Shown here piece by piece: positions 26,634-35,766 of a stretch of 64,000 nt of DNA; the first letter of the stretch is position 1, and every line of letters begins with the position of its first letter. The DNA is from Amycolatopsis coloradensis (GTDB taxonomy: Bacteria; Actinomycetota; Actinomycetes; Mycobacteriales; Pseudonocardiaceae). The translations under genes were made by a program, and so were the position numbers. The stretch lies in assembly GCF_001953865.1 (NCBI RefSeq), contig NZ_MQUQ01000025.1:1-64000 (forward strand). The letters are read 5' to 3'. Below the pieces are notes generated by a model, which saw only the letters and a list, made by a program, of their open reading frames with translations, made no database searches and had not been told where the DNA came from.

Positions 26634-29600
26634 TCATCTCGTCCCGGTCGGCTCTTCGACCGCCGCGGCGTCCTGCACCGCCAACGCGAACTCGGCCACG
26701 GTCGGGAACTCGAACAGCGCTCGCAGCGGGATGTCCACCGCGAACGACGCGCGCACTCTCGCCAGCACCTTGGTCGCCAGCAACGAATGCCCACCGAGAT
26801 CGAAGAAGTCCTCGTCACAGCCGACCTCCGGCACGCCCAGCGCGGTCGCCCAGATCTCGGCGAGCAGACGCTGGGTGGGGGTCTCCGGCGCGACCCGCCC
26901 GGCTCGCTCTTCGTCGGCTCGCCGCGGCTCGGGCAGCGCGCGGCGGTCGACCTTCCCGTTCGCGGTCAGCGGCAGCCTGTCCAGCACCACCACGCTGCTG
27001 GGCACCATGTAGTCGGGCACCTTCGACGCGGCGTGCGCCCGCAACTGCTGGGCGAGGTCTTCGGCGCCGTGACCGGGGCAGCACACATAGCCGACCAGCC
27101 GGGCGTCGCCCGCCACCTCCCGCACCAGCACGATCGCCTCACTGACCCGCGGATCGCTCTCCAGCGCGGCTTCGACCTCGGCGAGTTCCACCCGGAAGCC
27201 GCGGATCTTGACCTGGAAATCGGCGCGGCCGAGGAACTCCAGGTCGCCGCTCGGCAGCCAGCGGCCGAGGTCGCCGGTGCGGTACATCCGGCGTCCGGTG
27301 CCCGCCGCGAACGGATCGGGCAGGAACCGTTCGGCCGAGACGCCCGCGCGGCCGAGATACCCGCGGGCCAGCCCTTCGCCACCGATGTGGATCTCGCCGA
27401 TCACCCCGTCGGGTACGACCTCGCCGCGCTCGTCGAGGAGGTAGACCGACGCGTTGGCGATCGGGCGGCCCACCGGGACCGGCGCCGGCCAGTCCCCGGT
27501 CGTCAGCGGCAGGTCGTAACAGGTGACGACATGGGTCTCGGACGGCCCGTACTCGTTGTGCAGCGCCATTCCGGGCGTGCCGGCCAGCCGCCGGACGTCC
27601 GGGGTCGCCATGAACTGCTCGGACCCGGAGATGACGGTGCGCAGCGCGGCGGGCAGCACGCCTGCCTCCCGGTAGCCCGCGGCCACCTGCTGCAACGCGG
27701 GCGCCGGGATGAACAGCCGCCGGACCTGCCGCGCCTCCAGGACCGTGTGCAGCCTGGCCAGCTCGAACCGCTCGTCCTCGGTGATGAGCACGAGTTCGCC
27801 GCCGACCAGCCAGGTCGAAAACATGTCCTGGACGGACACGTCGAAGGCCAGCGAAGCGAACTGCAGTGTGCGCGGCGGGTCGTCCCGGCTCATCCCGTAG
27901 TGCGCGGCCTGCCAGCCGAGCAGGTTGACGACGGCCCGATGGGGCATCGCGATGCCCTTGGGGCCGCCGGTGGACCCGGAGGTGTAGGTGACGTACGCCA
28001 GGTTTTCCGGGGTGAGGCCGGTAGCCGGGTTGTCCGGCACCCCCGGTTCCCGATGAACGCCGTCCAGCGACCAGATCTCGGCCGTGGTCTCCGGCAGCTT
28101 GCCTCGCAGTCCCTTCGTGGTCAGCAGCACCGGTGCGGCCACTTCGGCCAGTACGGCGCCGATCCGGTCCGCCGGGTTGCGCTGGTCGATGGCGACATAC
28201 GCGCCACCGGCCTTCAGCACGCCGAGGACGGCCACCACCAGCTCCAGGCCGCGTTCCAGGTACAGCGCGACCCGCGTGTCCGGCCCGACCCCCGCCGCGC
28301 GCAACCGGGTGGCGAGCAGATTCGCCTTCCCGTTGAGCGCCTCGTAGCTCAGCTCCGCCGAGCCGAGACGGACGGCGATGCGGTCAGGCGAACAGGCCAC
28401 CTGCTCCTCGAAGACACTCACCAGCGTGCCCGGCGGGGTGGCGGCGACGGCGACGGCGCCCTGGCTACGAGAGGCGAGCAGCGCGTCGCGCTCTTCGGGG
28501 CCCAGCAAGGAAATCCGGGACGATCGCGGATCGCCACCCGCCGCGATCCCGGTGAGCAGCCGGGAGAAGTGCCGCCCCAGCGCGGCGATCGTGTCCGCGG
28601 CGAACTCGGCGGTCGCGTAGTCGAAGGACAACCGCCAGCCGTCACCGAGGCGGCGTGCCCGCAGTGCGAGCGGGTACCTGGCCTCGGGAGCGGGCACGTC
28701 GAGCCAGGTGGCTTCGACGCCGGGCAGGGCGAGGTCGGCCGCGCCCGCTTCGGTGACTTCGAACCACACCTCGAACAGCGAGTCGCCCCGGCCACGGCGG
28801 CTCGGGCTGGCCACCCTGACGACGTCGTCGAACCCGATCTCGCGGTGGGCCACGGCGTCGCGCAAGGTGTCGCGCACCCGAGCGGTCAGCTCGCCGAACC
28901 CCGGGTCTCCGGTCAGATCGAGGCGCAACGCGAGAATATGTTGCAGGCAGGCGATGTTCTCGCGCGAGTCGCCGTGGTCGGCGAGCACCGACGTACCGAT
29001 CATGATGTCGGACTGACGGCTGTAGCGGTGCAGCAGCAACGCCCAGGTCGCCAGCAAAACCGTGGAGGCCGGGCAGCCGGTCTGTCCGGCGACGGTGTCC
29101 ACCGCCGCGTCCGCGAGGTCGAACGACAGGGTGGCGGACGAGGTCGCGCGGCCGTCTCCACCGCCCTTCGTCAATCTCGGGAGTTCGAGGCCCACCGGGA
29201 AGCCGTCGAGCCGGCGCTCCCAGTACCGCAGCGCCACCCCGGAGTCTCCTGCCTCATCCCCCGGGACGGCGTGCGCATCGACCGGTGGCAGCGAAGCGGC
29301 CCTGTCGCCGGTCTCCGCCGCGTAGAACTCGGACAGGTCCCTGGCCAGCAACCGGACCGACCGCTGGTCGAACGCGATCTGGTGAACCACCACGCCGAGC
29401 AGATACTCGCCGGGGCCGTAGCGGACGAGCGTGGCACGGAAGACCGGCCCGGCCGCGAGGTCGATCGGAACGCGGGCGGCGGTCTCCAGCAGGTGCAGCG
29501 CCGCGGCCTCGGACCCGGCCTCGTCCGGTACGAAGGACAGGGGACTCGCCGGTTCGTCGACGACCCGCGTCGGCATCCCCGCCGACTCGGCGAACCTGGT

Positions 29601-29792
29601 GCGCAGGGCCGGGTGGCGCTCGCTGAGCCCGCCGAAGGCCGCTCGCAGGGCGGGAACGTCCACTTCGCCGGACAACCGCCAGGCGAACGCGAGGTTGTAG
29701 GCGGCGCCGCCGGGATCGATCTGGGCGAGGAACCAGAGTCCACGGTGGAAAGAGGAGGCCTGGCTGAACGATTCGTACGGTTCCCCGGCCAT
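26634..29792 (-). CDS. NRPS, C-A-T with degenerate condensation motif
   Basis: 1052 residues from the ATG at 29792 (GGAG 6 nt before). Condensation domain (~10-440), adenylation domain (YTSGSTGGPKG ~590; RTGDL ~815) and carrier ([12 protein letters not shown] ~1000). The condensation core, normally HHxxxDG, reads VHQIAFDQ: the second, catalytic histidine is Gln and the glycine is Gln. The specificity positions read D-V-Q-F-I-G-E-V-V-K; the first five resemble proline-type codes, but the acidic residue at position 322 does not. It may accept a cyclic or basic amino acid such as piperazate; that is a guess. It lies 105 bp after the FAAL synthetase. Confidence 0.92.
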   Translation of the reverse strand: MAGEPYESFSQASSFHRGLWFLAQIDPGGAAYNLAFAWRLSGEVDVPALRAAFGGLSERHPALRTRFAESAGMPTRVVDEPASPLSFVPDEAGSEAAALHLLETAARVPIDLAAGPVFRATLVRYGPGEYLLGVVVHQIAFDQRSVRLLARDLSEFYAAETGDRAASLPPVDAHAVPGDEAGDSGVALRYWERRLDGFPVGLELPRLTKGGGDGRATSSATLSFDLADAAVDTVAGQTGCPASTVLLATWALLLHRYSRQSDIMIGTSVLADHGDSRENIACLQHILALRLDLTGDPGFGELTARVRDTLRDAVAHREIGFDDVVRVASPSRRGRGDSLFEVWFEVTEAGAADLALPGVEATWLDVPAPEARYPLALRARRLGDGWRLSFDYATAEFAADTIAALGRHFSRLLTGIAAGGDPRSSRISLLGPEERDALLASRSQGAVAVAATPPGTLVSVFEEQVACSPDRIAVRLGSAELSYEALNGKANLLATRLRAAGVGPDTRVALYLERGLELVVAVLGVLKAGGAYVAIDQRNPADRIGAVLAEVAAPVLLTTKGLRGKLPETTAEIWSLDGVHREPGVPDNPATGLTPENLAYVTYTSGSTGGPKGIAMPHRAVVNLLGWQAAHYGMSRDDPPRTLQFASLAFDVSVQDMFSTWLVGGELVLITEDERFELARLHTVLEARQVRRLFIPAPALQQVAAGYREAGVLPAALRTVISGSEQFMATPDVRRLAGTPGMALHNEYGPSETHVVTCYDLPLTTGDWPAPVPVGRPIANASVYLLDERGEVVPDGVIGEIHIGGEGLARGYLGRAGVSAERFLPDPFAAGTGRRMYRTGDLGRWLPSGDLEFLGRADFQVKIRGFRVELAEVEAALESDPRVSEAIVLVREVAGDARLVGYVCCPGHGAEDLAQQLRAHAASKVPDYMVPSSVVVLDRLPLTANGKVDRRALPEPRRADEERAGRVAPETPTQRLLAEIWATALGVPEVGCDEDFFDLGGHSLLATKVLARVRASFAVDIPLRALFEFPTVAEFALAVQDAAAVEEPTGTR

Positions 29793-29897
29793 TACCCACT
29801 CCAGTACGGTGTGACGGCGTGCGACCACGAAATCGTCACGGCGTCCCCCCTCGGGCCACAAGTCCGGTAAGCCACTGACAGCGTCAGTTTCGCCTGC

Positions 29898-32800
29898 TCA
29901 CAACGTTTCCGGGCGCACCGCCAGCCGCGCCGCGGTCTCGGACTCGGACAGTTCCGCCACCATGGCGAGCACCTCCCGCAGATCGGACGGCGATGCCTGC
30001 TGGAGCCGCCGTTCCCGCACCTGTTCGGCGAGCAGCGCCACGGTCAGGTGCGCGGTGAGCAGATCGGCCAGCGGCAGTTCGACGCGCAGCATCGCCCTGA
30101 TCCGGCTCAGCACCTTGGTGGCGAGCAGCGAATGCCCGCCGAGGTCGAAGAAGCTGTCGTGCACGCCGATCCGTGGCACACCGAGGACCTCGGTCCAGAT
30201 GTCGGCGAGCCGGGTCTCCAGCTCGTCCCGCGGTGCGACGTGCGGGGTCCCGGTGTCCCGGGTCCGCGTGACGGCGGGCAACGCGGGCCGGTCGACCTTC
30301 CCGTTCGCGGAAACCGGAATCGACGGCAGCCAGGTGAACACGGACGGGATCATGTGCGGCGGCAGGCGCTCCCCCAGCGCGGTGTGCAGCCTGCCGGAGT
30401 CCGGCGGGGTGCCGGTGTCGGCCACCAGGTATGCCGCCAGGAACCGGTCACCCCGCGCATCGTCGGTGGCGACGACGACGGCGTCGGCGACTCCCGCGAT
30501 TTCCCGCAGCGCCGCCTCGACCTCACCCAGCTCCACCCGCTGGCCCCGGATCTTGACCTGGAAGTCCTGACGTCCCCAGAACTCCAGCGTCCCGTCGTCG
30601 ATCCACCGGACCTGGTCTCCGGTCGCGTACAGCCGCTCGCCGTCACCGAACGGGCTCGGCACGAACTTCGCGGCGGTCAGGTTCGGCTGTCCCGCGTAGC
30701 CCGAGGCGAGCTGGCGGCCGCCGATGAACAGCTCGCCGACCACACCCACCGGCACCGGGGTCAACCGCCGGTCCAGCACGTACAGCGTCACGCCGGGGGT
30801 CGGGCCACCCAGCGACACCCGCGATCCGAGCGGTTCGGCGACCTCGTGCAGGGTTATGTCGACGGCCGTTTCCGCCGGGCCGTAGGTGTTGACGAGCCGC
30901 ACGCCGGGGTAGGCCCGCAGGAACTCGCCCGCCAGACCGGCGGGCAACTCCTCCCCGCTGGCCATCACCACGCGCAGCGCCGGGTACCGGCCCACCACAC
31001 CGCAATCGAGGAAAGCACGCAGCATCAACGGCACGAAATGGCAGATCGTCACGCCATGGCGCTCGAGCACGCCGTGCAGGTACACCGGATCGCGGTGACC
31101 ACCGGGTTCCGCGAGCACCATCCGCGCCCCGGTCAGCAACGGCCACACCAGCTCCGGCACTGACACGTCGAACCCGATCGGCGTCTTGATCAGCGCGACG
31201 TCGTCCCCGGTCAGGTCCAGCCGTTCTTCGAACGTCCGCAGCCGATTCGTCAGTCCGCCGTGGGTGTTCACCACGCCCTTCGGCGCACCCGTGGAGCCGG
31301 AGGTGAACAGCACGTACGCCGGATCCTCCGCACCGACCACGATGGCCGGTCGTCCGGTGGGCTGCGCGGCGATCTCGCGCACCAGGTCGCCGTCGTCGAG
31401 GCGAACGCGGTCGACGCCGGCAGGCAGCAGTTCGTGCAACGACCGTGTCGTCAAGACCTTCACCAGGTCGGCCTCGGCGACCATCCGCGCCAGCCGTCCG
31501 GCGGGATTGGCGGGATCCAGCGGGACGTACACGCCGCCCGCCTTCCAGATCCCCCACAGTGCCACGATGAGGTCGGTGCCGCGCTCCAGGCAGACCCCGA
31601 CCCGCGACCCGCGTTCCACGCCCCGCCCGCGCAACCACCACGCGAGCCGATTCGCGCGCTCTTCGACCTCCCGCATCGACAGCGCCTCGCCGTTGTCCAT
31701 GAACAACGCCTGCTCGGCGCCCGCCCGGTCCGCGGCCGCTTCGAACCACGCGACCGTCGTCGGATGCCCCGTGGACGGCTCACCGCCGAAACCGAGCCGG
31801 AGGACGTCGGATCCCGCGGCCCGCGGCATGATCGGCAGCCGCCACACCGGGAGCCCTGCGTCGGCGACGCCGGCCCGCAGCACCTCCGCGAAGGCCGACA
31901 GCAATCCGGCGGCCGCGGTTGCGGTGAGAACATCCTCGGCGTACTCCAGAAAACCCGTCAGGCCGCCGGCCGCCGCCGGGGAAAGCTCGAGGGAGACATC
32001 GAACTTCGCCGTCGCCGTGGGGATCTGCTCGACCTGGGCCGACGCCAGTACCGGCAGCCGGTCACGGAGCACGAGTAGGTTCCGCACGATCGACAGTCCG
32101 TGCACGCCACCCTGGTCCTGCCCGGCGGTGCGCACGATCCGTTCGAAGGGCAGTTCCTGATGCGCGTACGCACCCAGGCATGCTTCCCGTACCCGGCCGA
32201 GCAGTTCACCGAAGCTCGGTTCGTCGCCGAGATTCACCCGCAACGGCAAGGTGTTCGCGAAAAATCCGACCACTTCGGACAGTTCCGGTCGGGACCGGCC
32301 CGCGGTGGCCGTACCGAGTACCACGTCGACCTGCCCGGACCACCGCGACAGCACCACCGACCAAGCCGCGGCCAGCACCATGAACGGCGTCAGCTCATGG
32401 GCGGCCGCCAGTTCACGCACCTTCGAGACCAGGTCCGGTGGGACTTCGGTGGCCAGCGTGGCGCCCGCGAACGATCGGGTCGCCTCCGACGGCCCGTCGG
32501 CGGGCAGTTCGAGCGGGACCGCGCCGTCCAGCCGTTCCCGCCAGTAGGCCTCGGCCTCGCCGAAGCCTTCGCGAGAGGCCGATTCCCGTTGCCACGCGGC
32601 GAAATCCCGGTAGCTCGTCGGCACTTCGGGCAGTACCGGAACGGTGCCGCCCGCCAGCGCTGCGTACACTATGGACAGTTCCGAGGTCAGGATGCCCAGC
32701 GAGACGTCGTCGGCCACGATGTGGTGCACGCACAACGCGAGCACCCACCGGCCGGTCGCGGAGACCCGCATCAGGGCCGCACGCAGCAACGGCGGCGAGC

Positions 32801-35138
32801 CGAGGTCGAACGGTTCCGCGGCGAACCGCGCGCAGGCCTCGCCGAGCGCCGTGTCGTCTGCCACCCGCAGCACCGCGAGGTCGAACCGGGCCGCGGCGTC
32901 GGCGGACACGTGCTGTCCGACCTGCCCGTCGGCGTCGAGCCGGAAACCGGTGCGCAACAAGGCATGCCGGTCGATGAGCAGGCGGATCCCGTCGAGAAGG
33001 GCCTGGTGGCCGGGTTCACCGGGCCAGTCGACACGACCGGCGATGTGGTACGCGGCCGAGGCGCCGATCTGGTCGAGCAGCCACAACCGCTCCTGCCCGA
33101 ACGACGCGGGTGCCGTCGTGTCGTCGGCAAGCCGTGGGATCCCGCGAGTGCTTTCCCGTGTGGTCTCGGCGATGGCGCTCTTGGCGATCTCCGCCGCCGT
33201 CCCACCGGACAGCAGCCAGTCCAGTGCCACCTCGACGCCGAGCTCGGTCTGCAACGCCGCACGCAGCCGCGTCGCACGCAGGGAGTCGAGACCCTGGCCG
33301 ACAAGCGGCCGGTCCGGTTCCAGCGCGGAAGGGGTGAGCTGGAGCGCTTCGGCGACCAGCTCCGTTACGGCGTCGGGCGCTTCGACAGCGGGCTTTTCGG
33401 GCTGCCGGGTGTCTGGGACCGTCATGGTGGCCAGCACCGGCAGCGTCCCGGCGAGGTAGGCGTCGCGGCAGGCGGACCGGCGGACCTTGCCGCTGGAGGT
33501 TCTCGGCACGCTTCCGGGGCGTACCAACGCGATATCGTGCAGATCGAGTCCATGCTCGCCGGTGACGGCTTCGCGCACCGCGCGAATCGCCTCCGCGAGA
33601 TCGGCGGGTGCGACACCTCTGGCCACTTCGTGCACCAGGACGACCCGCTCGGTTTCCGCGTCTTCGACCGCGAACGCGGCAGCCCGGCCCGCGGCCAGCG
33701 CCGTGCTCGCCCGCGCCGCCGTCAGCTCGATGTCGGCCGGGTAGTGGTTCGCGCCGCGGACCACGATCAGCTCCTTGAGCCTGCCGGTCACGAAGAGTTC
33801 GCCCGCGCGCCGGAAGCCGAGATCGCCGGTACGCAGCCAGGTCCGGTCCTGGTCGTCGCCGGCCAGCCGGGCACCGAACGCGCGCTCGGTCTCTTCCGGG
33901 GCCTGCCAGTAACCCGCGGCCACCGAAGGCCCGCTGACCCAGATTTCGCCGACGCTCCCGTCCGGACACTCGCGAAGGGTCACTGGGTCGGCGAGGGCGA
34001 GCGCGGCACCTTGAACCGGCCCGCAGCCGACCAGTGTCACGCCCGATTCGGCCTCGACGGCGGTCCCCGCGGACAGCTCGCCACGATCGACGGTCAGCTC
34101 AGCCGGGAGAGCGGGCTTCGACACGCCGGTCACGAACAACGTCGCCTCCGCGAGCCCGTAACAGGGCAGGAACGCTTCGGCGCGGAACCCGGCCGGGCCG
34201 AAGCGGTCGGCGAAGGCACGCAAAGTCTGCGAGCGCACCGGCTCCGCGCCGACCAGCGCGTGCCGCCAGCGGCTCAGGTCCAGCTCGGCGATCTCCTCGT
34301 CGCTGATACGGCGCACGCATTCGGCGTAGGCGAAGTCGGGAGCCGCGCTGGCCGTCGCGCCGAACTCGCTGATCGCCCGCAGCCAGCGCACCGGACGATG
34401 CAGGAAAGCCAAGGGGGGCAACAACATCCCCGGGAACCCACTGTAGAGCGGCTGAAGGATCCCGCCGATCAGGCCCATGTCGTGGTAGGGCGGCAGCCAG
34501 CTCACGCTGCGGGTGTCCCGATCCGGGGAGAGCACGCCGGCGATCACCGCCGAGTTCTCCAGCAGGTTGCCGTGGCTGACCAGGACACCCTTCGGCCGCG
34601 CGGTGGAACCGGAGGTGTACTGCAGGAACGCGATCGCGGCCGGGTCCGGGGACCCGGCCGTCCAGTCCCCGGCCTCGGCGGTACCGGCGTCCTCGGTGGC
34701 CAGCAGCCAACGCACGGATTCGACACCGGGGCCGTCCGGGCCGTCGAACCGCGCGCGGACGGCTGCCAGGCTCGCCGCGTCGGTCATGGCCACCACCGCG
34801 CCGGAGTCCGCGGACACCGCGAGCACCCGCTCCAGTCCCAGCCGATTCGCCGGCGGGTACACCGGCACCGCCGTCACGCCGGCGTACAGGCAGCCGAAGA
34901 ACGCGGTGACGTACTCCGCGCCGGGCGGGTAGAGCAGCAGCGCCCGGTCGCCGGGCCGCACGTCGGCGGCCAGCAGCCGGACCGCCACGACCCGCGCGGC
35001 GGTGTCGAGCTCCCGGTAGGTGACCCGGCGCTCGCCGCCCTCGCCGTCGGCGAACACGTACGCGACGTCCGACGGCTGTTCGGCCGACCGGCCGGTGAGC
35101 AACCCGATGAGATCGGCTCGCTGGGTGGGCAGTCTCAT
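29898..35138 (-). CDS. NRPS initiation protein, FAAL-ACP-C-A-T
   Basis: 1746 residues. Fatty-acyl-AMP ligase (~1-580; FLQYTSGSTARPKG, WLPPYHDMGLIGGIL, LPCYGLAEATLF), acyl carrier protein (GQGLDSLRA ~645), condensation domain (HHIVADDVS ~810), adenylation domain (FTSGSTGAPKG ~1290) and carrier ([11 protein letters not shown] ~1680). FAALs activate free carboxylic acids and load them on the ACP, so this protein starts an N-acylated chain and adds the first amino acid. A-domain positions read D-V-P-H-M-S-T-V-D-K, serine-like (D-V-W-H-L/M-S-L-I-D-K) but with Pro at the 239 position. It starts 46 bp after the lysW stop. Confidence 0.94.
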   Translation of the reverse strand: MRLPTQRADLIGLLTGRSAEQPSDVAYVFADGEGGERRVTYRELDTAARVVAVRLLAADVRPGDRALLLYPPGAEYVTAFFGCLYAGVTAVPVYPPANRLGLERVLAVSADSGAVVAMTDAASLAAVRARFDGPDGPGVESVRWLLATEDAGTAEAGDWTAGSPDPAAIAFLQYTSGSTARPKGVLVSHGNLLENSAVIAGVLSPDRDTRSVSWLPPYHDMGLIGGILQPLYSGFPGMLLPPLAFLHRPVRWLRAISEFGATASAAPDFAYAECVRRISDEEIAELDLSRWRHALVGAEPVRSQTLRAFADRFGPAGFRAEAFLPCYGLAEATLFVTGVSKPALPAELTVDRGELSAGTAVEAESGVTLVGCGPVQGAALALADPVTLRECPDGSVGEIWVSGPSVAAGYWQAPEETERAFGARLAGDDQDRTWLRTGDLGFRRAGELFVTGRLKELIVVRGANHYPADIELTAARASTALAAGRAAAFAVEDAETERVVLVHEVARGVAPADLAEAIRAVREAVTGEHGLDLHDIALVRPGSVPRTSSGKVRRSACRDAYLAGTLPVLATMTVPDTRQPEKPAVEAPDAVTELVAEALQLTPSALEPDRPLVGQGLDSLRATRLRAALQTELGVEVALDWLLSGGTAAEIAKSAIAETTRESTRGIPRLADDTTAPASFGQERLWLLDQIGASAAYHIAGRVDWPGEPGHQALLDGIRLLIDRHALLRTGFRLDADGQVGQHVSADAAARFDLAVLRVADDTALGEACARFAAEPFDLGSPPLLRAALMRVSATGRWVLALCVHHIVADDVSLGILTSELSIVYAALAGGTVPVLPEVPTSYRDFAAWQRESASREGFGEAEAYWRERLDGAVPLELPADGPSEATRSFAGATLATEVPPDLVSKVRELAAAHELTPFMVLAAAWSVVLSRWSGQVDVVLGTATAGRSRPELSEVVGFFANTLPLRVNLGDEPSFGELLGRVREACLGAYAHQELPFERIVRTAGQDQGGVHGLSIVRNLLVLRDRLPVLASAQVEQIPTATAKFDVSLELSPAAAGGLTGFLEYAEDVLTATAAAGLLSAFAEVLRAGVADAGLPVWRLPIMPRAAGSDVLRLGFGGEPSTGHPTTVAWFEAAADRAGAEQALFMDNGEALSMREVEERANRLAWWLRGRGVERGSRVGVCLERGTDLIVALWGIWKAGGVYVPLDPANPAGRLARMVAEADLVKVLTTRSLHELLPAGVDRVRLDDGDLVREIAAQPTGRPAIVVGAEDPAYVLFTSGSTGAPKGVVNTHGGLTNRLRTFEERLDLTGDDVALIKTPIGFDVSVPELVWPLLTGARMVLAEPGGHRDPVYLHGVLERHGVTICHFVPLMLRAFLDCGVVGRYPALRVVMASGEELPAGLAGEFLRAYPGVRLVNTYGPAETAVDITLHEVAEPLGSRVSLGGPTPGVTLYVLDRRLTPVPVGVVGELFIGGRQLASGYAGQPNLTAAKFVPSPFGDGERLYATGDQVRWIDDGTLEFWGRQDFQVKIRGQRVELGEVEAALREIAGVADAVVVATDDARGDRFLAAYLVADTGTPPDSGRLHTALGERLPPHMIPSVFTWLPSIPVSANGKVDRPALPAVTRTRDTGTPHVAPRDELETRLADIWTEVLGVPRIGVHDSFFDLGGHSLLATKVLSRIRAMLRVELPLADLLTAHLTVALLAEQVRERRLQQASPSDLREVLAMVAELSESETAARLAVRPETL

Positions 35139-35184
35139 GGATTCACTCCTGTACGCGGATGTCCGGCCCTGTCCTCGGCGCCGC

Positions 35185-35355
35185 CTATTCGCCCCAGTCC
35201 TCTTCGACCTCCGGCGCCATCGCGACCACCAGCGGATCCTTGGTGACCACTTCGAGTTCGCTGAGACAGTCCGGGCACTCGACTATCTCGTTCTGTCGCG
35301 CGGAATCCTGGACCTCGATCGCCCCTTCGCACTCCGGGCACGCTGTCGCCGTCAT
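35185..35355 (-). CDS. lysW: LysW-type amino-group carrier protein
   Basis: 56 residues. Two CPxC zinc-ribbon pairs (ACPEC at 5-9 and ECPDC at 26-30) and an acidic tail ending EVEEDWGE match LysW, the scaffold of lysine/arginine biosynthesis. Its C-terminal glutamate gamma-carboxyl is joined to an amino acid's alpha-amino group by LysX. The GAGGAGGAG ribosome site just before the ATG is among the strongest in the window. It leads the FAAL-synthetase operon, with the palindrome at 35418 as its probable operator. A LysX-type ligase is at 37701. No LysZ/LysY/LysJ partners are in the window, so its cargo is unknown. Confidence 0.9.
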   Translation of the reverse strand: MTATACPECEGAIEVQDSARQNEIVECPDCLSELEVVTKDPLVVAMAPEVEEDWGE

Positions 35356-35417
35356 TACTCCTCCTCAACCAGCACCAGCAGTGACAGCCCAGCATGTGTC
35401 CGGAAGCCGTCCCGCGA

Positions 35418-35441
35418 CCAGTCGGGGAAGTCCCCGACTGG
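35418..35441. promoter_or_regulatory. Palindromic operator upstream of lysW-NRPS operon
   Basis: Perfect 11-bp arms, CCAGTCGGGGA and TCCCCGACTGG, with a 2-nt spacer, 63 bp upstream of the lysW start. The core GGGGAAGTCCCC recalls the GGGAWWTCCC core of known PAS-LuxR operators, and the same sequence class occurs in front of the terminal NRPS gene (63936-63955). One of the two LuxR-type regulators may bind it. Confidence 0.6.
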
Positions 35442-35541
35442 AACGCCGTGCGGGCCCCGCCGGAGGCCGTGATTTCGTGAGGTGGAAGGGTTCGCGGTTC
35501 ACCGGGGCTGGGTTGGGGCCCGGGTCCGTGAAGGGTGGGGT

Positions 35542-35691
35542 GTGAAGGCCTCCTTAAGGAACTCTGGGTCCCTCAAGGAGGCCTTCACGGACCCGGAACA
35601 CTCCTTGGTAGCCCCACCTGTCCCATAAGCCGCAAAGGGTGGGGTGTGAAGGTCGTTTTCCTTGCGCTAGGCGCAAGGAAGGGGGCCTTCA
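35542..35691. terminator. Two hairpins (families C and B) ending the upstream operon
   Basis: Hairpin C at 35542-35588 (GTGAAGGCCTCCTT... paired with ...AAGGAGGCCTTCAC) and hairpin B at 35647-35691 (TGAAGG...CTTGCGC, TAG loop, imperfect arms). Both lie just after the stop of the BtrH-like gene (35767) in the transcription direction, so they probably end the 14-kb operon before the lysW promoter. Together with the operator at 35418 they account for most of the 411-bp gap 35356-35766. Confidence 0.65.
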
Positions 35692-35766
35692 TTTACTTGC
35701 CTGACCGCAGTTTTCGGAACGAACGCGTGCACGCGGAGACCACTCCCGCCGACTTCACGGAAGCGC

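Noticed and set aside
26787-35246. Long plus-strand open frames opposite the C-A-T and FAAL synthetases
   Set aside because: Same mirror effect; composition is unlike a protein, and minus-strand domains are continuous and complete.
35135-35395. An 86-codon frame overlapping the lysW region
   Set aside because: It is a shadow in another frame; the real gene is the 56-codon lysW with a strong ribosome site and conserved CPxC and EDWGE motifs.
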